A DNA stretch of 64,000 bases from Siphonodentalium dalli (Eukaryota; Mollusca; Scaphopoda; Gadilida; Siphonodentaliidae), in contig CP136066.1 of NCBI GenBank assembly GCA_032622095.1, positions 58,868,609-58,932,608 on the forward strand. The letters are read 5' to 3'. Positions 12,068 to 23,003 of this stretch are shown here, piece after piece (the stretch's first letter is position 1; each line of letters opens with the position of its first letter). The notes below the pieces were generated by a model, which saw only the letters and a list, made by a program, of their open reading frames with translations, was not told where the DNA came from and made no database searches. The position numbers were made by a program, and so were the translations under genes.

Positions 12068-12547
12068 AGGTACTCAATCAGATCAGACGGTCCCCATATC
12101 ATCAAGTTACAACAACAACAACAACAACAAAAACATTTCTTCAAAATACGCTTTAGTTATCATAATCGATTAATTACAACAGAATAATGCTAACCTCTGT
12201 CAACTGTATAAAATTTCGCAAAACGCACTGCAAAAAGTGTTATTTATCAACATGTTGTTCAACGAAATATGGCGTATTATCACTTGATTATCACGGAATT
12301 TGGCCGTATTACCACTTGATTTTAGAGTTATCCATCTTCATCCGGAATTTTGTCCGAGACCGTCGGCTAGACGAATGTTTTCCAAGCCACAAATAAGTAC
12401 ATATCTCGATAAATAACAAATTTCAAAAATTGATATCTGATCACTCCGAGCTTCGATGGGTGGGTTCCTCGACGCGAATCAAATATCCCCCCCCCCCTGA
12501 CGCCAAAGAACTAGTTATTTGTGAGCGTTAATTCGGATTATGTATCT
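12068..12547. mobile_element. TTAA-type MITE, family A
   Basis: Starts AGGTACTCAATCAGA and ends TCGGATTATGTATCT, diverged forms of the family A terminal repeat. TTAA follows at 12548-12551; the left site is mutated to ATAA. The interior has the (AAC)n-like AACAACAACAACAAC tract typical of this family. Non-coding; no transposase. Confidence 0.75.
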
Positions 12548-12558
12548 TTAACGTTCTT

Positions 12559-12703
12559 ACAGTAATGCTCTAATTAATCGACCTCTTAACCACAGCAGAA
12601 TTATGGGTAACTTTTCAGGATTTAGTCGGAAATATGGCTTGTTGCCATTCATCGGAAAGCTCTCCTGTGGTTAAGAGGTCGATTAATTAGAGCATTACTG
12701 TAC
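12559..12703. repeat. Near-perfect inverted repeat, 145 bp
   Basis: ACAGTAATGCTCTAATTAAT followed by CGACCTCTTAACCACAG is mirrored by CTGTGGTTAAGAGG and its continuation to TACTGTA. The spacer is about 65 bp. It lies 11 bp after the preceding MITE. Small foldback element. Confidence 0.7.
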
Positions 12704-13590
12704 ATTGTTACACACGGGGCAGTCATTAGCGTCAGCTCCCAGTCCTACAGTGCTTCTATCACAGTGTTATCCCTGGACATCACACTATATGAAAGGAGTT
12801 ACAAAATTAAAGCTGTACATTTTTTTTATGTCTCTGAGCAGGTCTGAAAAATATGGTGCTGGACATTCGTAGAATTTTGTCCCGAGAGAGTGCATTCAGT
12901 GGCGTTACCCCACATAGCGGGCTAGTATCACTAAATTCAACCTCTTGGGACCTCAGTATGTTTAGGCATCATCTTCTCTGGAAAGTATATCGTTATTATC
13001 AAATTACCAAGTTTCAAAACTTTTAGTTTCTCTATATGCCCAATTTGGCAGACTACACTGCAATTGCCGTGATGCAATCTAAACCTCCGACTCAACGTCG
13101 AATTCGAACTCGCGATGGCGTCGAATGTACATGTGGTTGATTTGATATAAGGCCCAATACCAGCCCGACACCAAAGTTCGAAGGCTGATATGAGGATACA
13201 GAGGACTTAGATCGGGCCTAATATCAAACCAACCAAGTAATATCATCTAGTTATTGTTCTCATGTTTCCCCGTTAGGATAGAAAAGATCATTCAAACATG
13301 ACCCACGACGAGTGAGATAGAGATCCGCATAGGGATAGATGCATTTACACCATATAATGGCAATACCTCTAACAAATGAATGAGTTGTTCCATGTGCAGC
13401 CAATAAGCCAAGGATTAGATATAACCCAGTATCTAATCGGGGTTCACGATTATATAGCGATTTGTATTCAATCGGAGTAACACGCGTCACGTGGTGTTAG
13501 GACTGTATACTACCTTTTGGAATTAATAATATATATTGACTAAATAACGGTGATATTCAGAAATTAAAAAACAAATTTAAAGAGCGTTTT
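12704..13590. other. First-intron sequence, no exon seen
   Basis: Contains a hairpin-like repeat at about 13134-13242, in which GGTTGATTTGATATAAGGCC pairs with GGCCTAATATCAAACCAACC; related arms occur at 31385 and 32990. Otherwise nothing recognised. The minus-strand frame at 13260-13490 has no domain. Confidence 0.5.
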
Positions 13591-13593
13591 TAA

Positions 13594-13842
13594 AGGGGTA
13601 CTGTACACTAAATCCGGCCATTTATACTCAACAATTTATATGCAAACACGAATGAATTTGAGCCATGAATTTTGCTGCAAAATATACATGTACAATTGCC
13701 ATGTTGTTTCTATCGTTCATAGAGCACATGGGTGTATTTTGCACTAATCCATGGCTCGAATTCATTCATTTGTTGCATATATTCTGTTCAGAATAAAAGG
13801 AGATGGTACCATAAACGGTCGGATTTAGTGTACAGTACCCAT
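13594..13842. mobile_element. TTAA-type MITE, family F (249 bp)
   Basis: Inverted ends AGGGGTACTGTACACTAAAT and the mirror form ending GTACAGTACCCAT are flanked by TTAA at 13590-13593 and 13843-13846. The arms extend inward (CCGGCCATTTAT, mirrored near 13812). The same family occurs at 19899-20220. Non-coding. Confidence 0.8.
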
Positions 13843-14321
13843 TTAAATACCGTTTTTTAAACAGAAGAAGTGATTGTAAAGAGCGGTGACGCTGCATTTA
13901 AACAATACGGGCCATAACTCTCCAATAAATGAACAAACGAAACTCGTTCCATGTGGATATCACTTCCCCCATGCACGAGCACACGAAATATATTTTTAAT
14001 CTGATCTATGATACATGGCTGCGATAGAGAGCAACAAATTTGTCCGGATTGCTCACAGACCCCCCCCCCCCCCATGTATCAACGGACGAACGGACGAACG
14101 GGACCAATTTCCAAAGTGACGTCACATGGAATATTTACTAAAGCAGGCGAATTAAAAAAAAGATGATAATAGCGGCCATCTCTGCTATTCCAAATGGCAG
14201 GAAATTGACCACGAACAAGATCACCTGATGACCAAATCTAAATTAAATCTCCCGCCAAAGTTTGTTTACGGCGATAAAAGGGGAAAAACTCCACTAAAAC
14301 GTCTAAACGAAGTCGTGTTAA

Positions 14322-14700
14322 CCCTTTACCCAACAAACCGTCCAAAAACGGGAAAATAAAGCTGCAACAGCCTAAATTATCTTGGGTCTGTCTCAATAAA
14401 ACCATACAAATATGGATATCATTGGAACCGGCTCATTGACCACATTGTGATGGTTACAGTTATGCCCTGTGCCAATGCATTCTCTTATATATGCGAGTCG
14501 ACCATAGGTCGCCTCGCATATATAAGAGAATGCATTGGCATTTTTAACACTTTTTACCATTTTTTCTTACATTCTTTAACAATTTTATAATTTTTAATGT
14601 GTTAAGCCAATGCATTCTCTTATATATGCGAGGCGACCTATGGTCGACTCGCATATATGAGAGAATGCATTGGCACAGGGCCGTTCTGTTGGGTAAAGGG
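14322..14700. mobile_element. Palindrome-bearing MITE, family B
   Basis: Terminal repeats CCCTTTACCCAAC and GTTGGGTAAAGGG are flanked by TTAA on both sides (14318-14321 and 14701-14704). TTAA plus CCC...GGG ends are the piggyBac hallmark (established); the transposase source is inferred. It carries two full 69-bp palindromes in opposite orientation, at 14471-14539 and 14606-14674, joined by an AT-rich linker. Confidence 0.88.
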
Positions 14701-14758
14701 TTAAATATAGCCATGCTTCAGCCACCACGTATAATAGTAGAGTGTATTAACGATTTTA

Positions 14759-15790
14759 TCACGACAGCCAGGGGGAAAGTGCCATCTTTTGATATTTTTT
14801 ACATATGTATGTGTACGTCAATTCTAGTCCGGGAAACCGACCTTTTTAGCTTTATTTCGTGCCACCAGACCAGATGGCGTCCAACATGGCCGCCGTTTTT
14901 CAGACGGGTCACTGAGTCAGTTTGATGCAAATTATAGTGAGAAAAATGTTATTATATGTATACAAATGCCCATAATTTTGTGAAGCTAAGATATAATGCC
15001 ATCTTTTTGGGCAAAATTGGATACTCCCCGTCGAAATTTGACGCCAGTGCTATACGTCAAAGTTCTGGAGTAGCATTTCCATATATGGAATTCTAGTACA
15101 ATTCAAAACTCCATATATGGAAATGCTACTCCAGAACTTTGACATGTAGCACTAAAACGTCGGAACCGGGCCTAGTGGATCCAATACGGCCGCGAGTTAG
15201 TGGCAGGGCGAATTGAGTTGGAATATTCATAAGTAATGGTATTACTCGCTTACATTGTACAGTTCTGTCAATTTTTCTAACTGAAATATGACTAGAATCC
15301 CAATGGTGATTTTTGGTGAAATTATATTCGGCGTTCTGCAAAATCGATTTTTGAGGGATCGGAAGGGGCTGGGGCCCCACGAATGACATATTTAATTGAT
15401 CATTTAACATGAACGATACAACATAAAGTAATAATTCTCAGCCAGTTCCAAACAGCAGAAACTGATCTTAAAGATATTAGTAAACAAAGTCAAATATTCC
15501 AGTTCCGGCAGCCATCTTGGTCGGGGAGTATCCAATTTGCCCAAAAAGATGGAATTATATCTTAGCTTCACAAAAATGTATGCATTGGTATACATATGCC
15601 AACATGTTCTCACTATAATTTGCGTCAAACAGACTTAGTAACCCGTTTGAAAAACGGCAACCATGTTGGACGGCATCGTGTCAGGTGACCAGAAATAAAG
15701 CTCAAAAGGGTCGGTTTCCCGGACTAGAATTGAAGCACACATATATGTACAAAATATCAAAAGATGGTGCTTTTGTCTGGGCTGTCGTGA
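14759..15790. mobile_element. Foldback element with arms of about 270 bp
   Basis: The left arm begins TCACGACAGCC (14759) and the right arm ends GGCTGTCGTGA (15790). Both arms carry TCCGGGAAACCGACC, ATGGCGTCCAACATGG-like and TTTGATGCAAATTATAGTG-like phrases in mirror order. The middle holds a second palindrome (about 15061-15141) with TAGCATTTCCATATATGGA. Small frames inside are not genes. Confidence 0.75.
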
Positions 15791-15825
15791 TACGACCTAT
15801 ATATTTCGCTAATACGCTCTTCTTC

Positions 15826-16034
<209 letters not shown>

Positions 16035-16194
16035 TGTAACTTGTAACGCATGTTGTCGTTGCCAATGCACTGGAAGTCACCGTACTCACGTGACCATTTC
16101 GTCTGCTTGCAGAAGGTCAACTGTATCCCTGAAAAACGAACTATTTTATTGATATGACCTTATATGCAGGTATATAAGCTTACTATTCGTTTAT

Positions 16195-16599
16195 GTGGAA
16201 GTGGTAGCCAAGTGGTTGGAGTGTCGGACTTGTAATGGTGTCAACGCACCGGCATGAGTTCGCGACCTGCCGGTGGACTATCGTCTCCGCAACAGTGACT
16301 TGGCTAGATTAAGCGGTGTGTGTGCTATATATAGCCACACGCTGTTTCAAATCTCGCGCCAGGTTGTGACCCTTTGGTGAATTGGTCGCTTGTAATGGGC
16401 TCACATCGTCGTACCTAGACGATAAATAGGTACCTGGTTGTTGAGTATCCGTAAGCCGTTCTGGTGAAGTGCCTGTAAAATGGCAGCAGACACAAGACTC
16501 GGCATTACTCATAAAAACAGCTGGGGTAATAATATAAGCGCTTAGAGCTACACCAGGGATTAATCGCTATATAAATGATATACATTATTATTATTGTAG
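16195..16599 (+). mobile_element. tRNA-derived SINE in the first intron
   Basis: The 5' part has an A box TAGCCAAGTGG at 16205-16215 and a B box AGTTCGCGAC at 16257-16266, spaced as in a tRNA promoter. The tail contains CGCTATATAAATGATATACA and ends in ATTATTATTATTGTAG. Its (ATT)n tail runs directly into the splice acceptor of the first coding exon. A 3' fragment of the same family lies at 24470-24612 next to another exon. Confidence 0.75.
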
Positions 16600-16619
16600 G
16601 TGTATAGAAAAATTCGACG
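16600..16619 (+). other. 5' UTR part of first coding exon
   Basis: Twenty bases between the predicted acceptor (ATTGTAG ending at 16599) and the ATG at 16620. The acceptor has only a weak pyrimidine tract, because it is formed by the SINE tail. Transcription starting nearby without splicing is an alternative. Confidence 0.45.
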
Positions 16620-16802
16620 ATGAAGTGTGTGGCGTTGATTTTGCTGCTGGCCATTTGCTTGGTCCGCGGTCACGATCTGCTAAAGAAGATTGAGGAAGCA
16701 GTAGATGCGCTAGAACGAGATCTCGAGGGAGAAAAGGCACCAGAGGAGAGAGGCCTTCTCGATGGAGAACAGGCGCCAGAGGAGAGAGGCGTCGACACAG
16801 AG
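16620..16802 (+). CDS. Dermatopontin-like protein, exon with signal peptide and prodomain
   Basis: First coding exon, 61 codons. It starts MKCVALILLLAICLVRG, a typical secretory signal peptide with likely cleavage after about residue 17. An acidic prodomain follows (DLLKKIEEAVDALERDLEGE) with two related copies of an APEERG motif. I end the exon at ACAGAG before GTGCAT (phase 0). Reading on unspliced adds 11 codons to a stop, so this exon alone could be mistaken for a short secreted peptide gene. Phase 0 fits the acceptor at 21048 exactly, giving the continuation TDVEKR. A SINE lies directly upstream. The secretory start is clear; the donor choice is inferred from frame. Confidence 0.8.
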
Positions 16803-18280
16803 GTGCATACTAAACCCCGGGGCATTACTACTACTTAAATTATGTCACGAACCTCTAACTGTGATGCGGCTAGATGTTCCCCGTAGGGGGTGTCAACCTG
16901 GAAATTTCCAACTGCACCCCCTCCGCATCTTCAATCAAACCAAACTCACAGGCACCACTTCGGTTGAAAATTTCCATTCCAACAGCACAATGGTACTTTG
17001 AGCTTTCCACCACTTTTTGAAATTTATAACCTGAAAAACTATTCTACTGTTGATCTTAAAACAACAAATTCCCCACTTATATTCTGGTTGGAAAATCAAA
17101 CAATGTTAACAATTTCAGCCTACATGTGGTGTAAATTGTCCAACTTAGGTTGAGTCCGGCATGAAATTTCCTCTGTGGAACATTTTGACCATGTCCATGA
17201 CCTCTACTGTGGCTACAATCGTAGACAACATATTCCACCCGTTCAAAACACGAGAACTGTTTGATGTTTTGATTTGTTCTGATGATGCACTTTACAAGAT
17301 TGAACAAACACCTGCGAATATATCCCTATGTTAATACTTGTTCCTTGATAATCTGTATCAGAGTACGGGTGGTCCCAACTTGTAACTTGTTTTTTAGTCG
17401 ATATCTCTATAAATATTGAATTGATTACCAGGGAGAAATGTCATGATTTTAAGCTACGCAAATCAAATTCAGCTCAATAAAGTCAAATTATACAATCTCG
17501 AGCTGAGACATTCACATACTGCGAAGAACATGATTAAGGAAAATGTATTATTATCTATCCCTTATTAACACTATTTCTGATTGGGCAAAAGCCGCCACGT
17601 GATAATCCGAGAAAAAGTCAAATTTGGACTCCCGAATGTCATATTGGACACGAAAGTGTGTAATATGACTTTTTTAAATCGGGACTCTGCATGTGACGTC
17701 ACGAATTAACTCTATTGCGAAATGAATCACTGGTGGATTTAGCAGACGTTTCACTTTCGCATTGAGGTTTTTTCACACTTCCGTGTTTACTGTTCCAAAT
17801 CATGTTTTCTGATGATCAAAATACAGGTTTCTGTGTTAACGCTATTGCACACGTTTATCGTCCCGCGTGGTAAAATTCGAACCTATTTATTTTCGCACAA
17901 GCGGGAACGTTTGTGTCAGAGTAATGCAGTGATACATATGGCGCGTTCACATGGCGAGCAAGAACATGCACATTTTGTCCCATGTGACTTATTTGCATGA
18001 CCAATGAAACATTCATATCCTACGGAAACTGTGCACTGCTATTTTATCGCTGGTAGGTGATCTGTCTTCACCATGATAATCGGTATCCGTTAAATAATGT
18101 CAAAGGAATACGCTCGTAACCGTACACGCGCTCGGGTTATGGTCTATAAATATTGGAGAAGTTTCGCATGTTACGGATGCAGTAACGTATAAGAATAGCG
18201 ATTCGTATTCGTAAAATTCACGTGGGCCAAAAAAGATCGTTTCGCAACTATACGATTCGGATTAATGAACAGTTTTGTTC
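16803..18280. other. Intron sequence, no exon seen
   Basis: Includes a diverged repeat near 16880-16990 with GGAAATTTCCAAC, a phrase also found near 11550, 49938 and 63975. The frame at 17077-17307 (minus) has no domain. The rest is AT-rich and unassigned. Confidence 0.5.
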
Positions 18281-18284
18281 TTAA

Positions 18285-19447
18285 AGGGGTACTGTACGCC
18301 ATTTTCAATAAATTCCCGGTAATAACAACGATCTAAATATCGATATTATATAGAAAAATAAGTAATTTGAGTCGAAGATGTATGCTGTAAAAGATCAGGT
18401 TAATAGGTTATCTTAAAATCGAAGTTACTTATTTGATATAAATTTAATTTATGACTGGAGCCATAAAATAAATTACGAATTTCCGTGTACAAGACGTAAT
18501 CAAATTAATTCACGGTTAGTGGATTTGGGCAACGCGTGGCACATGCACACGATCGTATAAACAATTATATTGATACGGGACGTAAACTCAAGCCACTCAC
18601 TGACTGGTGACTATACAATAACTTAAATGAGTATATGTGACTAGTATACATATATAGAGGATATGAAATGAGTGTTTCTCTCATATGATATTTATGAAAC
18701 GAGTCTAAGATTTTTCAGTTTTCTCGAGCCTCCGGCGAGAGAAAACTGAAAATTCGTGACGAGTTTCATAAATATCATATGAGAGAAACACGAATTACAT
18801 ATTCTATTTATCATATGACACCTATAAATTGATTATGATGTCCAAAACGCATACACATCACTAAATAGCTATATGACATCGGCAGCAAAAGGTTAATGTG
18901 ACGTCACTTCATTGCACCGGAAGCCCAATTACACCTGGTGAACTAGCAGAAATGCACGCGAAGATATAGTGCGCTATTCTGTTCTCAGTTTGTGACATTA
19001 TATCGTATGTTTATTAGATAAATACGAATTACATATTCTATTTATCGTATAACAATGTCCAAAACTATATATTTCAAGATTATAATTGCGAGAATTTCGG
19101 CATCGCGTTGATTCGTGTATTTGACGCGCACGAATTTGACCTGCATTTAGTCAGAGATGCGGCTCTGCCCCCGGCTGCCATTCAGCCAATCAGAACACAC
19201 TTTTTGTCAACAAACCAATCAAATTATCGGAAGGTGATATGAATTAGTAATTGATATGAAATTGATTTATGACATAGTTTCCAACGTAAATAATGATTGA
19301 GTCATATGATAAAATATAACATTTATTTGATACATTTGCTTGAAAACTACAAAAATTACCCGACAACGACAATTTGTATTTTTGCATTCCGGCTAATCTG
19401 CCATCCATAACATTACTTCGTACTCAACAGACTCGTACAGTATCCCT
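18285..19447. mobile_element. TTAA-type element related to family F, 1.16 kb
   Basis: Left end AGGGGTACTGTACG and right end CGTACAGTATCCCT are inverted; TTAA lies at 18281-18284 and 19448-19451. The interior contains a strong palindrome (18672-18791) and no transposase frame. The right TTAA is shared with the next element, making a chain. Confidence 0.65.
18672..18791. repeat. Long palindrome inside the TTAA element
   Basis: GTGTTTCTCTCATATGATAT and TTATGAAAC are mirrored by GTTTCATAA and ATATCATATGAGAGAAACAC; the inner arm CAGTTTTCTCG pairs with CGAGAGAAAACTG. Hairpin-forming; probably a nested small element. Confidence 0.7.
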
Positions 19448-19451
19448 TTAA

Positions 19452-19894
19452 AGGTACTCAATCCGATCAGAGGGTCCCCATATCATCACATTCCAACAAC
19501 AACAACAACAATATTTTGTGAAATGCCGATTCAGTTATCAGAATCTAATAATTGCCCAAAAATAATGAAAAGCACAATCAACTATAGTATAAAATTGCAC
19601 AAAACCTGTTATTTATCAACATTTTGTTCAACGAAATTTTGCCGGTTTGTCAAATATCTGACACAGAAAGCCACTTGAATTTAGAGTTATCCATCTTTAC
19701 ACGCAATTTGGTCAATGAAATTCTTCTCGTTGACTGTCTATTGGGCAACATAAAATTAAAATAATAGATTTCAAACATCGATATCTGATTACTCTGAGCT
19801 GTGATGGGTACGTTCCTCGACTCGAATCAAATATTTTTTACCCCCGAAGCCAAGGAAGTAGTAATTTGTGAGTGTTAATTCGGATTGAGTACCT
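19452..19894. mobile_element. TTAA-type MITE, family A (443 bp)
   Basis: Starts AGGTACTCAATCCGA and ends TTCGGATTGAGTACCT, with TTAA at 19448-19451 and 19895-19898. It carries a CAACAACAACAACAA tract near the left end, as in other copies. Both flanking TTAA sites are also the edges of neighbouring elements. Confidence 0.85.
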
Positions 19895-19898
19895 TTAA

Positions 19899-20220
19899 CG
19901 CATATACACTAAATCCGACCATTTATGGGACCATCTCCTTTGATACTCAACAGAATATGAAACAAATGAATGAATTTGAGCCATAGATTGGTGCAAAATA
20001 CTCCCGTACATGTATGCTCTAAGAACGATGCAAACAACATGGTAATTATAATGAAAATTAATCTATGACTCCAGTAATTACCATGTAGTTTTATATTGTT
20101 CATAAAGTAAATGAGTGTAATTTGCACTAATCCATGGCCCAAATTCATTCACTCATATATTATTGTGAGTATAAAAGGAGATGGTCCCATAAATGGCCGG
20201 ATTTAGTGTACAGTACACCT
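19899..20220. mobile_element. TTAA-type MITE, family F (322 bp)
   Basis: Left part ACACTAAATCCGACCATTTA and right end GGATTTAGTGTACAGTACAC then CT, with TTAA at 20221-20224. The interior repeats ATTCATTC and GGAGATGGTCCC phrases as an inverted pair, as in 13594-13842. The left terminus is degenerate. Confidence 0.75.
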
Positions 20221-20474
20221 TTAAGCCATCTCATTTAACACATACATAACAATCAATGATAACCGTTTCCAAAAGACAAAAATAGAATGTACAATTCGAT
20301 CTATATGAAGGTAAAGAGCTCAATTTAATAATTATTGCTATTATTAATGATAGTGTGCCCTCCAATCAAACCAGGTTTTGGCAGGGTACTTTGGGATATT
20401 AAACATAACTTGATTGATTTTAGTTATTTATCCGCATATAGCCTAGATCATATACATCAGGTCAGATAGATAGA

Positions 20475-20720
20475 TACTAGTAGATAGATAATTTATTGGC
20501 AAAAGTGCATTCATTATACAAGAATACAAAAATAATCATAAATAGGATTGAATCGTCAAGTTACTTGCCCAGTTGAGGGTCAGAAGATATGGATATATGA
20601 CAATCCACATCATGCTGATTCCCAAATGGGGTGCACTCAGCCTGGGGTTGGCATAACCTCGTTCGTGGCTGTCTTCCTGCTGACCCCATCATAATATGTA
20701 TTGTGTCAACTCCGGTTATG
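20475..20720 (-). mobile_element. Possible LINE 3' end, antisense
   Basis: A (GATA)n-like tract followed by AATTTATTGGCAAAAGTGCA reads on the minus strand as an AT-rich tail ending in short tandem tetranucleotides, which is common at non-LTR retrotransposon 3' ends. No reverse transcriptase frame is attached. Weak call. Confidence 0.3.
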
Positions 20721-21048
20721 TCAACGATTAAATGTGATAGTTAGTATATAGCAGACACATGTATATGCTCTTCTTTGACGGACCCGAGGGAGTGTGGCAT
20801 GTGGTCTCGCGGCCTTCTTAAATACATTTATGTAAACCAAGGTTGCCCTCATTTTCGAAGAAACCCGCCAGGCCAGTTGGATGAGATCCAGTTAGAACAC
20901 TAGAACATGATATTGTCGAATGTGATGGATCAGTGCAAAATATGTCTTGAATCTGGCAGTTAATGCTATACAGTTTTGAACATTAGCGAATATATCAATG
21001 TTTTTGAATAGGGGAAGTGATTTAGAACCTTTCCAACAATATTTTCAG

Positions 21049-21241
21049 ACGGACGTTGAGAAGCGCGGCGTTTACTACATGCAGCCCGGATTCGACCAGT
21101 ACCAATCTTTTTCGTGTAACTATAAAATGGCTATCAACGTAATGTTTAGTAACCATATCAACCGTTACGAAGACCGTCTGTGGACTCTGGCATGCAAACC
21201 AGATGGCCTGCCTGGCACAAGTAGATATTGTCAATGGACAG
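21049..21241 (+). CDS. Dermatopontin-like protein, exon with propeptide cleavage site and module 1
   Basis: Second coding exon. The acceptor TATTTTCAG ends at 21048 and leaves phase 0; the donor G/GTTAGT leaves phase 1. It encodes TDVEKR, whose dibasic KR is a likely proprotein convertase site, then the mature start GVYYMQPGFDQYQSFSC. Module 1 ends YEDRLWTLAC, the D-R-x-W pattern that repeats in dermatopontins. An upstream AG at 20997-21012 gives a longer frame but the wrong phase for the first coding exon, so I prefer 21049. A family C MITE begins 18 bp after the exon. Confidence 0.85.
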
Positions 21242-21258
21242 GTTAGTATATACTTTAA

Positions 21259-21348
21259 CCCTTTGAGTGCCAGGGGCCGATCTCATCGGCCCTAAACCTA
21301 CAAAATAAGTCTGTTAAAGAATATAAGAATAAATTATTAAAATTGTAA

Positions 21349-21398
<50 letters not shown>

Positions 21399-21516
21399 TT
21401 AGGCCAATGCATTCTCTTATATATGCGAGGCGACCTATAATCGACTCGCATATATAAGAGAATGCATTGGCACAGGGTATATGGGTTGATACAAAATCGA
21501 CCTGGCACTCAAATGG
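21259..21516. mobile_element. Palindrome-bearing MITE, family C (258 bp)
   Basis: Ends CCCTTTGAGTGCCAG and CTGGCACTCAAATGG are flanked by TTAA at 21255-21258 and 21517-21520. One 69-bp palindrome sits at 21403-21471. An uninterrupted A-run of about 37 bases (about 21359-21395) is longer than in other copies and may be a recent slippage or assembly feature. Located in the intron right after the exon donor. Confidence 0.85.
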
Positions 21517-21520
21517 TTAA

Positions 21521-22625
21521 ATTGAGCCCAGAAGGTTTAATTTTCAGTATTGAGTACGAAAGGTTTGATATGTCGGAATTGTAGGGGCGACTGGGACAAA
21601 AGAACAAACCCAATTATTAAGTTCCGCAAATTACAGCATAAAGGCCGGAACCAGGAGCCCACCGAAAACCCCCAAAAGATCACTTTTATTTTAACTTTCG
21701 AGTACCAACATGAACTTTTTTCTGATCGCACCTGATACTATACTGATCATAAGAAATGTTTTTACAGCATTTTCAGATAAGAAAGGGTCTTTTGACTGAT
21801 TCTCACAAAACGTAAAAAAAAAAAAAACTTCTATTTTAACTTTTCGCGTACGTCCTTGATATCGACTATGGTTAATCTCATATATATATACTAACCACAA
21901 ACACCCAACTTATGAAGCATATTTCTGCAGTATCTTCAGATACTAAGGGGTAGTTTGACCCATCTTCTAAAACTGCGGAAATTCGTTGTTAATCCAGGTT
22001 AATCCGGGAGTTCACAGCCTATGTAGTAGGTACCCATGCACCACCAGAACTTAACCTCATCGCACTCATTTGCTTCCTTATTAAGATTCTCATCTTTTAA
22101 GCAATGTTAGCATGAACAAATGGCCGCGTAGACACCAAGCAAGATGGCGTCTAACATGGCCACCGTTATTCAGACGAGGCACTAAGTAAATTTGATCCGG
22201 ACTAGACTGAGATCATATTGTTAAATGTATACAAAGGTATATATTGTTGTGAAAATAGGACTTAATTCCATCTTTTTAGCGCAAACTTGGAACTCCCTGT
22301 CAAAGATGGAACTGGTGGAGAATTGTGGCTTTATTTTTTATTTTTCACGTAAACCGATAATTGAAGCAATTAAATGTTTCATTTTCGGGCTCCATCCCCT
22401 TCCGATCTCTCAAAATGTCGATTTTACAAAATTTTACAAAAATATCTCACCTGAATAGAACTACATTTATCACTTTGCTTCAAATTGGTCATCAAAATGG
22501 CGGACAAAATATTCAAAATGATAGATATTGCTCCAGTGTGCAATGAAAACGTTTACAAGATGTCACGTGGTTGGTGAATAATGGGTGAGCTAGATATTTG
22601 TTGCCGGAGTTATTGTAAAAATAAC
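21521..22625. other. Intron sequence with old repeat
   Basis: 22130-22545 is related to the repeat at 36236-37080 and to the foldback at 14759-15790 (AAGATGGCGTCTAACATGGC, ATGTATACAAAGGTATAT, CTTCCGATCTCTCAAA). No exon seen. Nearby frames on both strands have no domain. Confidence 0.5.
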
Positions 22626-22629
22626 TTAA

Positions 22630-22999
22630 AGATACATAATCCGTATTAACGCTCCTAAATGACTATTTCTTGGCTTCGGGAGTGAACAATATTTGATTCG
22701 AGTCGAGAAACCCACCCATCAAAGCTCAGAGTTATCAGATATCGATTTTTTTTAAATCTGTTATTTATCACAACCTGGAATATTTGGCGGCCTGGCAAAT
22801 ATTCGACGAATGCCGACCGACATACTCTCGATACCAAATTGCGTTGAACAAAATGTTGATATTTAACACTTTTCTAGCAATTACACAGTGGTTAGCATTA
22901 TGTTTTGTCAATTAATCGATTCTGATAACTAAAGCGGCATTTCAATAAATGTTGTTGGAATCTGATGATATGAGGACTATCGAATCGGATTGTATACCC
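22630..22999. mobile_element. TTAA-type MITE, family A (diverged)
   Basis: Starts AGATACATAATCCG and ends ATCGGATTGTATACCC, diverged family A ends, with TTAA at 22626-22629 and 23000-23003. The interior is collinear with 34901-35325 in the same orientation (GTGAACAATATTTGATTCGA, then GAATCTGATGATATG). Confidence 0.75.
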
Positions 23000-23003
23000 T
23001 TAA

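Noticed and set aside
14599-14925. Frames encoding a QCILLYMRGDLWSTRIY-like peptide, repeated in several places
   Set aside because: They are translations of the 69-bp palindrome and its linkers, in MITEs.
20998-21048. Longer version of the module 1 exon starting near 20998
   Set aside because: Its upstream AG gives a phase that cannot join the signal-peptide exon; TATTTTCAG at 21048 gives phase 0 and a fitting KR propeptide end.
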